The notes: a model not told the origin generated them from the sequence alone. A stretch of 64,000 nt of DNA from Intrasporangium flavum (GCF_001956915.1 NZ_MLJO01000015.1:42020-106019), one strand, 5' to 3'; positions 1 to 7,702 are shown, counted from the first letter of the stretch. Made by a program: numbers and translations.

Positions 1-2
1 TC

Positions 3-272
3 GTCGGGGTGACCAACCCGAAGACGATCCTCTTCTTCCTCGCCTTCCTGCCCCAGTTCACGAACACCGCGGCGGGACACGTCGGCCTGCAGATGGCGGT
101 GCTCGGCGTCGTCTTCGGGGTGATGGCCGTGTGCTCGGACAGCGTCTGGGCGCTCGCCGCGTCGAAGGCGCGGGACTGGTTCGCCCGCAAGCCGGCCCGG
201 CTCGACCGTCTCGGCGCGGCCGGCGGCACGATGATGGTCGGCCTCGGGGTCACGCTCCTGGCCCGCGAGTGA
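3..272 (+). CDS. LysE/RhtB-family amino-acid exporter, C-terminal part
   Basis: The reading frame is open from the left edge, so the N-terminal half of the gene lies outside the window. The visible 90 or so residues contain the family hallmark Gly-Val-Thr-Asn-Pro-Lys at the very start. Three hydrophobic segments follow, around residues 8-20, 28-52 and 73-85 of the fragment, and the gene ends in a TGA. LysE/RhtB proteins are about 200-residue inner-membrane exporters of amino acids or related small molecules with six helices. The substrate cannot be read from this fragment. The gene is separate from the following tmsAB pair by about 85 bases. Confidence 0.8.
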   Translation, partial: VGVTNPKTILFFLAFLPQFTNTAAGHVGLQMAVLGVVFGVMAVCSDSVWALAASKARDWFARKPARLDRLGAAGGTMMVGLGVTLLARE

Positions 273-356
273 CCGGGCCGCGGCCCGTCCCGGAGATTTT
301 CGCGAGTGCCGGCGGTCCGCGTGCGGAGCCCGCTGCGGCCGTGCTTGAGTAGGACC

Positions 357-1811
357 GTGGCAACCGGTCAGGCTACGGCCCTGACGCGTCCGCCCGGCAC
401 GAGCGAGCGGCTGCGCGACCACGAGCGTGCCGTCGAGGCGGCCCGACGCTCCTTCGCGGCCATCCCGCCCGGGGCCCGCGTGCGCCTGGCCAAGCGCACG
501 TCCAACCTCTTCCGCGTGCGCGCCCCCTCCGACGCCCCCGGCCTCGACCTGTCCGGGCTCACCGGCGTCGTCGACGTCGACCCGGAGGCCCGCACGGCCC
601 GCGTCGGGGGCCTGACGACCTACGAGCAGCTCGTCGACGAGCTGCTGCCCCACGGCTTCGTGCCGCTCGTCGTGCCGCAGCTGCGGACCATCACCATCGG
701 CGGGGCCGTCACCGGTCTCGGCATCGAGGCGGCCTCGTTCCGCAACGGCCTGCCCCACGAGTCGGTCCTGGAGATGCGGGTGCTCACCGGCGCCGGCGAG
801 GTCGTCACCGCCACCCCCGACGGCGAGCACGCGGAGCTGTTCCGTGCCTTCCCCAACTCCTACGGGTCGCTCGGGTACGCGCTCGACCTCGTCATCGAGC
901 TCGAGCCGGCGCACCCGTGGGTGCTGCTGCGGCACGTGCGCTTCGACGGCGTCGCCGCCCTCGTCGACGCCGTTCGCGCCGTCATGGCCGACGCGGCGTG
1001 GTCGGGCGAGCGGGTCGACTTCGTCGACGGCGTCGTCTTCGGCCCGCGCGAGGCGTACCTGACGCTCGGGCGCTGGTCCGACGACCTGCCCCACGGGACG
1101 CGTCCGAGCGACTACACCGGCGAGCGCGTCTTCTACCGCTCGATCCAGCACCGGCGCACCGACGCGCTCTCGGCGCACGACTACCTCTGGCGCTGGGACA
1201 CCGACTGGTTCTGGTGCAGCCGCGCCTTCGGGGCGCAGGTCCCGGCCGTGCGGCGGCTCTGGCCGAAGCACCTGCTGCGCAGCGACGTGTACTGGAAGAT
1301 CGTCGCCCTCGAGAACCGGTACGGCCCGATGGCCCGGCTCGACCGGCTCCGTGGCCTGCCGGCCCGCGAGCGCGTGGTGCAGGACGTCGAGATCCCGCTC
1401 GACCGCACGGCGGAGTTTGTCGAGTGGTTCCTGCGGGAGGTTCCGATCGAACCGGTCTGGCTCTGCCCGATCCAGCTGCGCGACGCCGGGTCGGCGACTG
1501 GAGACGTGTCAGGCGACGAGAGCACGCCGTGGCCGCTCTACCCGATGCGCCGGGGCGAGCCCTACGTCAACGTCGGCTTCTGGTCCAGCGTCCCGATCGA
1601 GCCCGGCGCCGCCGACGGCGACGTCAACCGTCGCATCGAGGACGAGGTGACCCGCCTCGGCGGCCACAAGTCGCTCTACTCCGACGCGTACTACGACGAG
1701 GCGACCTTCGCGCGCCTCTACGGCGGCGCGGCGTACACCGCCGCCAGGCACAGGTACGACCCGACGGGTCGGCTCCCGACCCTCTACGAGAAGGCGGTGC
1801 GAGCAGGATGA
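357..1811 (+). CDS. tmsA: FAD-binding reductase of 10-methyl fatty acid synthesis
   Basis: The protein of 484 residues is an FAD-linked oxidoreductase of the DHCR24/PCMH type. Residues about 50-180 form the FAD-binding domain, with the Gly-Gly-Ala-Val-Thr-Gly-Leu-Gly stretch near residue 115. The C-terminal half is a long substrate domain. It overlaps the following methyltransferase by ATGA. This pairing is the known tmsA/tmsB (bfa) arrangement of mycobacteria and other actinomycetes: the methyltransferase makes a 10-methylene acyl chain from oleoyl lipid and the FAD protein reduces it to 10-methylstearate (tuberculostearate). I chose GTG 357 because the frame upstream (from 306) codes for arginine/proline-rich sequence unlike a protein start. 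The function is by family and context. A tmsC gene is not seen. Confidence 0.82.
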   Translation: MATGQATALTRPPGTSERLRDHERAVEAARRSFAAIPPGARVRLAKRTSNLFRVRAPSDAPGLDLSGLTGVVDVDPEARTARVGGLTTYEQLVDELLPHGFVPLVVPQLRTITIGGAVTGLGIEAASFRNGLPHESVLEMRVLTGAGEVVTATPDGEHAELFRAFPNSYGSLGYALDLVIELEPAHPWVLLRHVRFDGVAALVDAVRAVMADAAWSGERVDFVDGVVFGPREAYLTLGRWSDDLPHGTRPSDYTGERVFYRSIQHRRTDALSAHDYLWRWDTDWFWCSRAFGAQVPAVRRLWPKHLLRSDVYWKIVALENRYGPMARLDRLRGLPARERVVQDVEIPLDRTAEFVEWFLREVPIEPVWLCPIQLRDAGSATGDVSGDESTPWPLYPMRRGEPYVNVGFWSSVPIEPGAADGDVNRRIEDEVTRLGGHKSLYSDAYYDEATFARLYGGAAYTAARHRYDPTGRLPTLYEKAVRAG

Positions 1812-3109
1812 CGACGCTCACGGTGGGCGAGGCGTTCGACCGGGTCTACGGGCCGGACGCCCCGGTGCGGGTGGTCGCGTGGGACGGGTCGAGCGGGGGC
1901 AGCCCCGACGGCCTCGTCGTGCGCCTCACCGGCCCCGAGGCCCTGAACCATCTTGTGACGGCCCCCGGCGACCTCGGCCTGGCCCGGGCCTACCTGCTCG
2001 GCGAGCTCGTCATCGACGACATCGACCCGGGCGACCCGTACACCGTGCTGCGGCTGCTCGGCGACGGCCTGCACCCCCGGCGCCCCGGGGCGCGCGACCT
2101 GCTCGAGGTGGCGCGTCTCGTCGGGGCCAACGGCGTGCACGTGCCCCCGATCCCGCCGGAGGAGACGCCCGGGCAGCTGCGGCGGCTCGCCCACGGCCTG
2201 CGCCACGGCCGGGCCCGCGACGCCGAGGCGATCAGCCACCACTACGACGTGTCGAACGACTTCTACGAGCTCGTCCTCGGGCCCTCGATGACCTACACGT
2301 GCGCCTGCTACCCGAGCGACACCGCCTCGCTCGAGGAGGCCCAGGCCTACAAGTACGACCTCGTCGCCCAGAAGCTCGGGCTGCGCCCGGGGATGCGGCT
2401 GCTCGACGTCGGCTGCGGCTGGGGCGGCATGGTGCGGCACGCGGTCCGGCACTACGGCGTCACCGCCTTGGGCGTCACCCTCTCGCGCGAGCAGGCGACG
2501 TGGGCCCAGCGGGCGATCGTGGCCGAGGGCCTCGAGGGGCGGGCCGAGGTCCGCCACGGCGACTACCGCGACGTCACGGAACGCGGCTTCGACGCGATCA
2601 GCTCGATCGGCCTGACCGAGCACATCGGGGTACGCAACTACCCGGCCTACTTCCGCTTCCTGCGCGAGCGGCTGCGCGACGAGGGGCGACTGCTCAACCA
2701 CTGCATCACCCGCTCGGACAACCGCCACGCCGGCCTGCCGGCTCGCGGCTTCATCAACAAGTACGTCTTCCCCGACGGCGAGCTGACCGGGTCCGGCGAC
2801 ATCGTGCGCGTCATGGAGGACGAGGGCTTCGAGGTGCGCCACCACGAGAACCTCCGTGAGCACTACGCGCGCACGTGCGGCGCCTGGAACGCCAACCTCT
2901 CCAAGAACTGGGAGCGCTGCGTCGAGCTGGCGGGGCTCGGCACCGCGCGCGTCTGGGGCCTGTACCTCGCCGGGTCGCGGATGTCCTTCGAGCAGGGCGA
3001 CATCCAGCTGCACCAGGTGCTCGCGTCACGCACGAGCAGCGACGGCGCGTCGGGCTTCGCGCTGCGCCCGCGCTTCGAGCCGAGCGACCTCGAGCGGCCG
3101 GTGGGCTGA
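1808..3109 (+). CDS. tmsB: SAM-dependent fatty acid methyltransferase, cyclopropane-synthase type
   Basis: The 433-residue product belongs to the cyclopropane fatty acid synthase family. The segment Ser-His-His-Tyr-Asp-Val-Ser-Asn-Asp-Phe-Tyr lies near residue 141. The SAM-binding loop Leu-Leu-Asp-Val-Gly-Cys-Gly-Trp-Gly is near residue 197. A Gly-Leu-Thr-Glu-His-Ile segment around residue 270 matches the conserved active-site region. The start ATG overlaps the tmsA stop, so the two are translationally coupled. In this pairing the enzyme methylenates the double bond of a phospholipid-bound oleoyl chain, giving a 10-methylene product that tmsA reduces. A plain cyclopropane synthase is the alternative, but the adjacent FAD gene argues against it. 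Confidence 0.83.
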   Translation: MTTLTVGEAFDRVYGPDAPVRVVAWDGSSGGSPDGLVVRLTGPEALNHLVTAPGDLGLARAYLLGELVIDDIDPGDPYTVLRLLGDGLHPRRPGARDLLEVARLVGANGVHVPPIPPEETPGQLRRLAHGLRHGRARDAEAISHHYDVSNDFYELVLGPSMTYTCACYPSDTASLEEAQAYKYDLVAQKLGLRPGMRLLDVGCGWGGMVRHAVRHYGVTALGVTLSREQATWAQRAIVAEGLEGRAEVRHGDYRDVTERGFDAISSIGLTEHIGVRNYPAYFRFLRERLRDEGRLLNHCITRSDNRHAGLPARGFINKYVFPDGELTGSGDIVRVMEDEGFEVRHHENLREHYARTCGAWNANLSKNWERCVELAGLGTARVWGLYLAGSRMSFEQGDIQLHQVLASRTSSDGASGFALRPRFEPSDLERPVG

Positions 3110-3124
3110 GACGAGCCGGACGCG

Positions 3125-3523
3125 TCAGAGGTCGCCGGCCGCCCGGCGCTCGTCGTCGCTGCGCAGGATGCAGAACTCGTTTCCCTCGGGGTCGGCCATG
3201 ACGACCCAGCCCCGACCGTCGGCCGTGCGGCAGTCCTGCACGACGGAGGCGCCGAGCGCCTCGACACGGGCGACCTCCTCGTCGCGCGGGCGGTCGGTGG
3301 GGCGAAGGTCGAGGTGGACGCGGTTGCGCACCTGCTTGGCGTCGCCGACCTCGATGAAGAGCAGCCGGTGCGACTCGTCCGGCGAGAAGATCATGCACTC
3401 CTCGTGGCCCGGCTCGTTGGGGTCGTCGGGGTCCTCGTGGTAGCCGAGCAGGTCGGCCCACCAGACGGACTGGGCGTGCGCGTCGAGGGCGTTGACGGTC
3501 GTGTGGGACAGCTGGAGCGCCAT
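3125..3523 (-). CDS. VOC (glyoxalase/bleomycin-resistance) family protein
   Basis: The 132-residue protein has the single-module VOC fold. The N-terminal half carries an Ala-x-Trp-Trp-Ala-Asp-Leu-Leu-Gly-Tyr segment near residue 20. A His-Leu-Asp-Leu strand lies near residue 70, and a closing Met-Ala-Asp-Pro-Glu-Gly-Asn-Glu-Phe-Cys motif near residue 110 supplies the usual metal-ligand Glu. VOC proteins act as glyoxalases, dioxygenases or drug-binding proteins, and the substrate is not predictable here. It starts six bases after the stop of the CsoR-type regulator and is probably co-transcribed with it, so its level may follow whatever that regulator senses. Confidence 0.78.
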   Translation of the reverse strand: MALQLSHTTVNALDAHAQSVWWADLLGYHEDPDDPNEPGHEECMIFSPDESHRLLFIEVGDAKQVRNRVHLDLRPTDRPRDEEVARVEALGASVVQDCRTADGRGWVVMADPEGNEFCILRSDDERRAAGDL

Positions 3524-3529
3524 CGGACC

Positions 3530-3790
3530 TCAGGCGAGCGAGAGGAACAGACGCTGCATCGTGTCGACGTCCATCTCGTTGTTGTCGGGGTCGGCGAGGC
3601 ACTGGCGCAGCCCGAGGGCGATGACGGCGAAGCCGGCCCGGTCGAGGGCCTTGGACACCGCGGCGAGCTGGGTGACGATGTCCTGGCAGTCGCGGCCGTC
3701 CTCGATCATCCGGACGATGCCACCGATCTGGCCCTGTGCACGGTTGAGCCGCTTGACGACGGCCTTCATCTCGTCGGGGTCGAGCTCCAT
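3530..3790 (-). CDS. CsoR/RcnR-family (DUF156) sensor repressor, CstR-like residue pattern
   Basis: The 86-residue protein is a typical all-helical DUF156 repressor of standard length. In CsoR the Cu(I) site is Cys-x24-His-x3-Cys. Here Cys35 and Cys64 are present, but the position of the histidine (residue 60) is glycine. Two cysteines without the histidine is the pattern of CstR-type persulfide sensors, so a reactive-sulfur sensor is at least as likely as a copper sensor. That step is inference. A 20-bp palindrome of the family's A/T-flanked GC-tract type sits 35 bases upstream and suggests self-repression. The downstream VOC gene is probably in the same transcript. No rhodanese or copper-pump gene is nearby. 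Confidence 0.82.
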   Translation of the reverse strand: MELDPDEMKAVVKRLNRAQGQIGGIVRMIEDGRDCQDIVTQLAAVSKALDRAGFAVIALGLRQCLADPDNNEMDVDTMQRLFLSLA

Positions 3791-3824
3791 CGACGGGCCT
3801 CCTGGTCTGGTCGGAACCCCCTGA

Positions 3825-3844
3825 TGATACCCCTCGGCGTATCA
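3825..3844. promoter_or_regulatory. CsoR/CstR-type operator
   Basis: TGATACCCCTCGGCGTATCA is an interrupted palindrome with perfect TGATAC/GTATCA arms and a GC-rich core. The layout resembles published operators of the CsoR/CstR family (ATACCCC...GGGGTAT). It lies 35 bases upstream of the DUF156 gene start, between that gene and the stop of the preceding one. Confidence 0.65.
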
Positions 3845-3854
3845 GGACGAGGGT

Positions 3855-4391
3855 TCAGCCGGAGCCGCCGAGGTCGACGTCGTAGGCCTCGTGGAGCAGG
3901 TCGTCGCCCTTGCTCCGGTGGCGCACGAGCCGGGTGACGAGCCGCGCGACCTCCTCGCGGAAGACGGGGAGGTCGGCCATGGTGCCGCCGTGCTCGAGGA
4001 CGACGAGGTAGCCGCGGATGGAGTCGCGCAGGTCGACGTGCTCGGCGCGGAGCCGGCCCGCCGTGCCGGAGAGGCGCGGCGCGGCGTGGGCCGCCCGCTC
4101 GTAGACGCCGCCGCTGCTCTCGGTGAGGCTGACGTGGTCGTCGAAGTCGTGGGACAGCTCGGCGAGGGCGGCGCGGACGCGCTCACGCCACATCCCGCCC
4201 CGCGCCAGGGGTGAGTCGAGGGCCGAGCCGACGGCCGACACCGACTCGCGCAGCTCGGCGCGATGGGCCCGGACGCGTTCGAGGTGCGCGGCGAGGCCGT
4301 CGTCGGCCACCGTGGTGGTGGCCCACGGGCTCGACGACGTCACGGCACCGTGGCCGGGGGCGTGTGGCTCGAAACCGGTCTGCACGTCCAT
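3855..4391 (-). CDS. Hemerythrin-like (HHE) four-helix protein
   Basis: The predicted 178-residue protein is soluble and mostly helical. Histidines are spaced along four helices: about residues 41-44, 84-90, 119-120 and 156-168. The end reads Arg-His-Arg-Ser-Lys-Gly-Asp-Asp-Leu-Leu-His-Glu-Ala-Tyr-Asp, which resembles the last helix of actinobacterial hemerythrin-domain proteins. Such proteins bind a di-iron centre and sense or store O2, NO or iron, but no specific role is shown. The N-terminal 28 residues look unstructured and the true start could be downstream. It is transcribed away from the small HTH gene, and twin inverted repeats lie in the shared upstream region. Confidence 0.55.
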   Translation of the reverse strand: MDVQTGFEPHAPGHGAVTSSSPWATTTVADDGLAAHLERVRAHRAELRESVSAVGSALDSPLARGGMWRERVRAALAELSHDFDDHVSLTESSGGVYERAAHAAPRLSGTAGRLRAEHVDLRDSIRGYLVVLEHGGTMADLPVFREEVARLVTRLVRHRSKGDDLLHEAYDVDLGGSG

Positions 4392-4456
4392 GGCGACCCC
4401 TCTCCATGCGCCTCCATGGTCCTCCCGCGATGCGAAGATCGTCCAGTCCCAGTTTC

Positions 4457-4513
4457 GTCAACCGTGGTTGACGACCGCTGAGCCGGGGCGTAGCGTCGTC
4501 AACGCAGGTTGAC
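4457..4513 (+). promoter_or_regulatory. Promoter with two GTCAAC...GTTGAC operators
   Basis: GTCAACCGTGGTTGAC (4457-4472) is a perfect inverted repeat with a two-base centre. GTCAACGCAGGTTGAC (4498-4513) is a second copy with one mismatch, 41 bp further on, close to four helical turns. Between them lies a good promoter for the HTH gene: TTGACG at 4468-4473, a 17-bp gap, and TAGCGT at 4491-4496. One site covers the -35 box and the other the start site, the classic layout for self-repression. A mirror TTGACG on the other strand could serve the hemerythrin-like gene, but its -10 is weak. Confidence 0.68.
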
Positions 4514-4530
4514 ACGGGAGGGACGGACGG

Positions 4531-4746
4531 ATGGAGGTGGACGACGTGGTGCGCACCGCCCTCGCGACCGGGGACGAGGACCCCCGCGTGGCCCTCGCCG
4601 CAGCACGCGAGCTGCGCCGGGCGGCCGGCCGCACCGAGGCCGCCGTCGTGCGGCGGGCCCGGGTCGGCGGGATGGCCTGGGCCGAGATCGCCGACGCGCT
4701 CGGCGTCAGCCGGCAGGCCGTCCACAAGCGCTACGGCCGCCGCTGA
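4531..4746 (+). CDS. Small helix-turn-helix DNA-binding protein
   Basis: The protein has 71 residues. The last 30 residues, with Met-Ala-Trp-Ala-Glu-Ile-Ala-Asp-Ala-Leu-Gly-Val-Ser-Arg-Gln-Ala-Val-His-Lys-Arg, form a textbook HTH of the sigma-4/AsnC-like type with a recognition helix. The N-terminal half is an arginine-rich helical segment that could dimerise. A purine-rich GGGAGGGACGG precedes the ATG. Its promoter contains two copies of a GTCAAC...GTTGAC palindrome, so it is probably an autorepressor that also controls the divergent hemerythrin-like gene. No known family name can be given. Confidence 0.72.
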   Translation: MEVDDVVRTALATGDEDPRVALAAARELRRAAGRTEAAVVRRARVGGMAWAEIADALGVSRQAVHKRYGRR

Positions 4747-4768
4747 GGGCCCACGGGCCCGCGGGCCC
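4747..4768. terminator. Three GGGCCC palindromes between convergent genes
   Basis: GGGCCC occurs at 4747, 4755 and 4763, an exact 8-base spacing, right after the HTH stop and before the lutC stop on the other strand. Any two copies can pair as a short GC hairpin, so the tract may act as a bidirectional terminator. There is no U-run. Confidence 0.35.
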
Positions 4769-4776
4769 GCGGCCGG

Positions 4777-5436
4777 TCAGCCGGCGAGGACGACGACGAG
4801 CGTCCGGGGGCCGTGGACGCCCTCGACACGGCTCAGCTCGATGTCGCTCGTGGCCGACGGGCCACTGACGAACGTCAGCGGACGCGTCGGGTCGAGCCGG
4901 GCCAGCGCCTCGGGCACGGTCTGCACGACGTCGGCGGTGCGCAGGACGCAGACGTGCACGTCGGGCACGAGCGTCAGGGCGCGACGACCGCACGCCGGCG
5001 AGCCGTCGAGGACGACCGTGCCGGTCTCCGACACCGCGACGACCGACGCCGTGACGACCGCCGCGACCGCGTCGAGGTCGCGGGCGGCGCTGGTGCCGTC
5101 GTCGGGTCGGGACCCCAGCCCCTCCACCCACGCGGGCGGCAGCCCCGGTGCGTGGAGCAGAGCAGCGGAGGCGTCGGCGGTCTCGCCGATCCCCTTGCGG
5201 GACAGCACCTCCCGCACGGCAGAGGACACGGCGTCGCGCACCGACGCGTCGTCGCCGCCGCACCGCACGACGGTCGCCCGGTAGTCCTCGAGCCGGTCGA
5301 CGAGCTGCTCGACGACCATCTCCGAACCGGGCTCGTGCTCGCCCACCCGTCGGTACCCGCGCGGCACGTCGGGCACGGTCGGCGTCGGGCCGAGGGCGTC
5401 GCGGACCCGCGCGAGCACCTCGTCGCGGGCGCTCAC
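4777..5436 (-). CDS. lutC: L-lactate utilization protein LutC (DUF162)
   Basis: The 219-residue product is the LutC-type DUF162 protein. It has the Ala-Val-Ser-Glu-Thr-Gly-Thr-Val-Val-Leu segment near residue 135 and the C-terminal Ser-Gly-Pro-Ser-Ala-Thr-Ser-Asp-Ile-Glu motif near residue 190, both family hallmarks. LutABC together oxidise L-lactate to pyruvate without a flavin LldD enzyme. LutC is needed for the pathway but its exact role is unclear. The GTG start overlaps the lutB stop as GTGA, so it is translated with lutB. It is the last gene of the run and ends against the GGGCCC tract. Confidence 0.9.
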   Translation of the reverse strand: MSARDEVLARVRDALGPTPTVPDVPRGYRRVGEHEPGSEMVVEQLVDRLEDYRATVVRCGGDDASVRDAVSSAVREVLSRKGIGETADASAALLHAPGLPPAWVEGLGSRPDDGTSAARDLDAVAAVVTASVVAVSETGTVVLDGSPACGRRALTLVPDVHVCVLRTADVVQTVPEALARLDPTRPLTFVSGPSATSDIELSRVEGVHGPRTLVVVLAG

Positions 5437-6938
5437 GACCCGGCCCCTTCTCCGCGGGTGCGGGCCCACCAGTCGCGGAACGTCTCGGTGGGCAGGTCGG
5501 GCAGGTCGCGGGAGGACGTCCAGCCGGCGAACGGCGGCGGCAGCGGGACCACGGGCTTGCCGCGTCGGATCCCCTTGCGCGCCAGAGCAGCCGCCCGTCC
5601 GGCGCGGGCGAACCGACCGGCGTCGGCCATGACCCAGGCCACGGCGCGCATCGAGGCGGCCTCGGCCGTCGGCAGCCGGTGCGCCTCCTCGTGCGCCTCG
5701 ACGTGCTCGGCCCGCAGCCGCACGAGCTGGTCCGGGATCGGGATCTTGACCGGGCACACGTCGTAGCAGGCGCCGCACAGCGACGACGCGTACGGCAGCG
5801 AGTCGTTGGGGTGCGCGTCGCCGGTGCCACCGTCGAGACCGGTCAGCTGCGGCGACAGGATCGCCCCGATCGGGCCGGGGTACACCGACCCGTACGCGTG
5901 GCCGCCGACCCGCTCGTACACCGGGCACACGTTGAGGCAGGCCGAGCAGCGGATGCAGTGCAGCGCCGACCGGCCCTGCTCGTCGGCGAGCACCCGGGTG
6001 CGGCCGTTGTCGAGCAGCACGAGGTGGAACTCCTGCGGGCCGTCGCCGGGCGTGACGCCGGTCCACGTCGACGTGTACGGGTTCATCCGCTCGCCGGTGG
6101 AGCTGCGCGGCAGCAGCTGGAGGAACACCTCGAGGTCCTGCCACGTGGGCACGACCTTCTCGATGCCCATGACGGTGATGAGGGTCTCGGGCAGCGTCAG
6201 GCACATCCGACCGTTGCCCTCCGACTCGACCACGGCGAGCGAACCGGTCTGCGCCACGGCGAAGTTCGCGCCCGACACCGCGACACGTGCGCGGAGGAAC
6301 ACCTCGCGCAGGTGGGCCCGGGCCGCCGCGGCGAGGACCGCGGGCTCGTCGGTGAGCGACGCGTCGACGCCCGGCATCTCGCGCACGAAGATGTCGCGGA
6401 TCTCGGCCCGCCCTCGGTGGATGGCCGGCACGAGGATGTGCGACGGCCTGTCGTGGCCGAGCTGCACGATGAGCTCGGCGAGGTCGGTCTCGTGCGCGGT
6501 GATGCCGGCGGCCTCGAGCGCCTCGTTGAGGCCGATCTCCTGGGTCGCCATCGACTTGACCTTGACCACCTCGCCCGCCCCGGTCGCCCCCACGAGGCCG
6601 GTGACGATCGCGTTGGCCTCGGCGGCGTCGCGGGCCCAGTGCACGTGGCCGCCGCGCGCGGTGACGTTGGCCTCGAGCTGCTCGAGCAGCTCGGGCAGCC
6701 GGGCCATCGTCGCGGCCTTGAGCGCGGCGCCGGCGTCACGCAGCGCCTCCCAGTCGGGCACCTCGCCGACGACGGCGGCGCGCTTGGCCCGGATCGTCGC
6801 CGTGGCGTGCCCGAGGTTGCGGCGCAGCTGCGTGTCGGCGAGCGCGGCCCGTGCGGCGGTCGGGAACGACGCGTCGCCGGTGAGGTTGCCGTGCCCGGCT
6901 GGGGGCCGCAGGCCCGGCATCCCGAGGTGGGTCGTCAT
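5433..6938 (-). CDS. lutB: Iron-sulfur L-lactate oxidation protein LutB
   Basis: The protein has 501 residues, normal for LutB. The N-terminal 300 residues are the DUF162 region, including Thr-Gly-Ser-Leu-Ala-Val-Val-Glu-Ser-Glu-Gly-Asn-Gly. Two ferredoxin-type 4Fe-4S motifs follow: Cys-Ile-Arg-Cys-Ser-Ala-Cys-x3-Cys-Pro near residue 328, and Cys-Gly-Ala-Cys-x3-Cys-Pro near residue 389. It acts in the cytoplasm as the electron-carrying subunit of the lactate-oxidising LutABC complex. Its ATG overlaps the lutA stop and its own stop overlaps the lutC start. Both couplings are tight, consistent with fixed stoichiometry. Confidence 0.92.
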   Translation of the reverse strand: MTTHLGMPGLRPPAGHGNLTGDASFPTAARAALADTQLRRNLGHATATIRAKRAAVVGEVPDWEALRDAGAALKAATMARLPELLEQLEANVTARGGHVHWARDAAEANAIVTGLVGATGAGEVVKVKSMATQEIGLNEALEAAGITAHETDLAELIVQLGHDRPSHILVPAIHRGRAEIRDIFVREMPGVDASLTDEPAVLAAAARAHLREVFLRARVAVSGANFAVAQTGSLAVVESEGNGRMCLTLPETLITVMGIEKVVPTWQDLEVFLQLLPRSSTGERMNPYTSTWTGVTPGDGPQEFHLVLLDNGRTRVLADEQGRSALHCIRCSACLNVCPVYERVGGHAYGSVYPGPIGAILSPQLTGLDGGTGDAHPNDSLPYASSLCGACYDVCPVKIPIPDQLVRLRAEHVEAHEEAHRLPTAEAASMRAVAWVMADAGRFARAGRAAALARKGIRRGKPVVPLPPPFAGWTSSRDLPDLPTETFRDWWARTRGEGAGS

Positions 6939-7702
6939 GCGCCCACCTCCCACGGCGCGTCCTGCGTGCTCGCGAGCACCTGCGCGAGGTGGACGGGTCG
7001 CACGCCGGTGCGCAGCCGGGCCAGCCCTCCCCCGATGTGCATGAGGCACGACGCGTCGCCGACGGTCAGCACCTCGGCGCGGGTCTCGCGCACCGCCGCC
7101 ATCTTGTCGGCGAGCATCGCCGTCGACGTGTCGGCGTTCTTGACGGCGAAGGTGCCGCCGAACCCGCAGCACGAGTCGGCAGCCGGCAGCTCGACGAGGT
7201 CGATGCCCCGGACCGCGCGCAGCAGCTGCAGCGGCCGGTCGCCCACGCGGAGCATCCGCAGCGAGTGGCACGTCGGGTGGTAGGTGACCCGGTGCGGGTA
7301 GGAGGCGCCGACGTCGACGACGCCGAGCACGTCGACGAGCAGCTCGGACAGCTCGAAGGTGCGGGCGGCCACGGCGTCGGCCCGCTCGGCCAGCGTGACG
7401 TCGCCCGCGCGTCGGGCGACCTCGGCGTGCTGGTGGCGCACCGACCCGACGCACGACCCCGACGGCGCGACGACCGCCTCGACGCCGGCGGCCAGGGCCC
7501 GCCCGAACACCTCGACGTGGTGGCGCACGAGGCCCACGGCGTCGCGCTGGTAGCCGGTGTTGGTGTGCATCTGGCCGCAGCACGTCTGGTCGGCGGGGAA
7601 GACGACCTCGTGGCCGAGCCGCTCGAGCAGCACCGTCGTCGCGCGGGGCACGTCGGGGAACAGGACGTCGCCGAGGCACGTCGCGAACAGGCCGATGCGC
7701 AT
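6935..7702 (-). CDS. lutA: Iron-sulfur L-lactate oxidation protein LutA
   Basis: The 255-residue protein has two CCG domains, as in heterodisulfide-reductase subunit B and glycolate-oxidase subunit F. Cys-Cys-Gly occurs near residues 41-43 (Gln-Thr-Cys-Cys-Gly-Gln-Met) and again near residue 176 (Asp-Ser-Cys-Cys-Gly-Phe-Gly-Gly). It is the first Lut gene and is preceded by a good AGAGGAGG ribosome site. The promoter must lie in the short gap after the methyltransferase gene or further upstream. No GntR-type LutR regulator or lactate permease gene is beside it, so regulation is probably not by the Bacillus scheme. Confidence 0.92.
   Translation of the reverse strand: MRIGLFATCLGDVLFPDVPRATTVLLERLGHEVVFPADQTCCGQMHTNTGYQRDAVGLVRHHVEVFGRALAAGVEAVVAPSGSCVGSVRHQHAEVARRAGDVTLAERADAVAARTFELSELLVDVLGVVDVGASYPHRVTYHPTCHSLRMLRVGDRPLQLLRAVRGIDLVELPAADSCCGFGGTFAVKNADTSTAMLADKMAAVRETRAEVLTVGDASCLMHIGGGLARLRTGVRPVHLAQVLASTQDAPWEVGA

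Noticed and set aside
917..1807. Extension of tmsB to an upstream start
   Set aside because: The region is tmsA coding sequence in another frame. ATG 1808 overlaps the tmsA stop as expected for coupled genes.
5437..6204. Extension of lutC to 6204
   Set aside because: It lies fully inside lutB, and the GTG at 5436 with GTGA overlap fits the family length.
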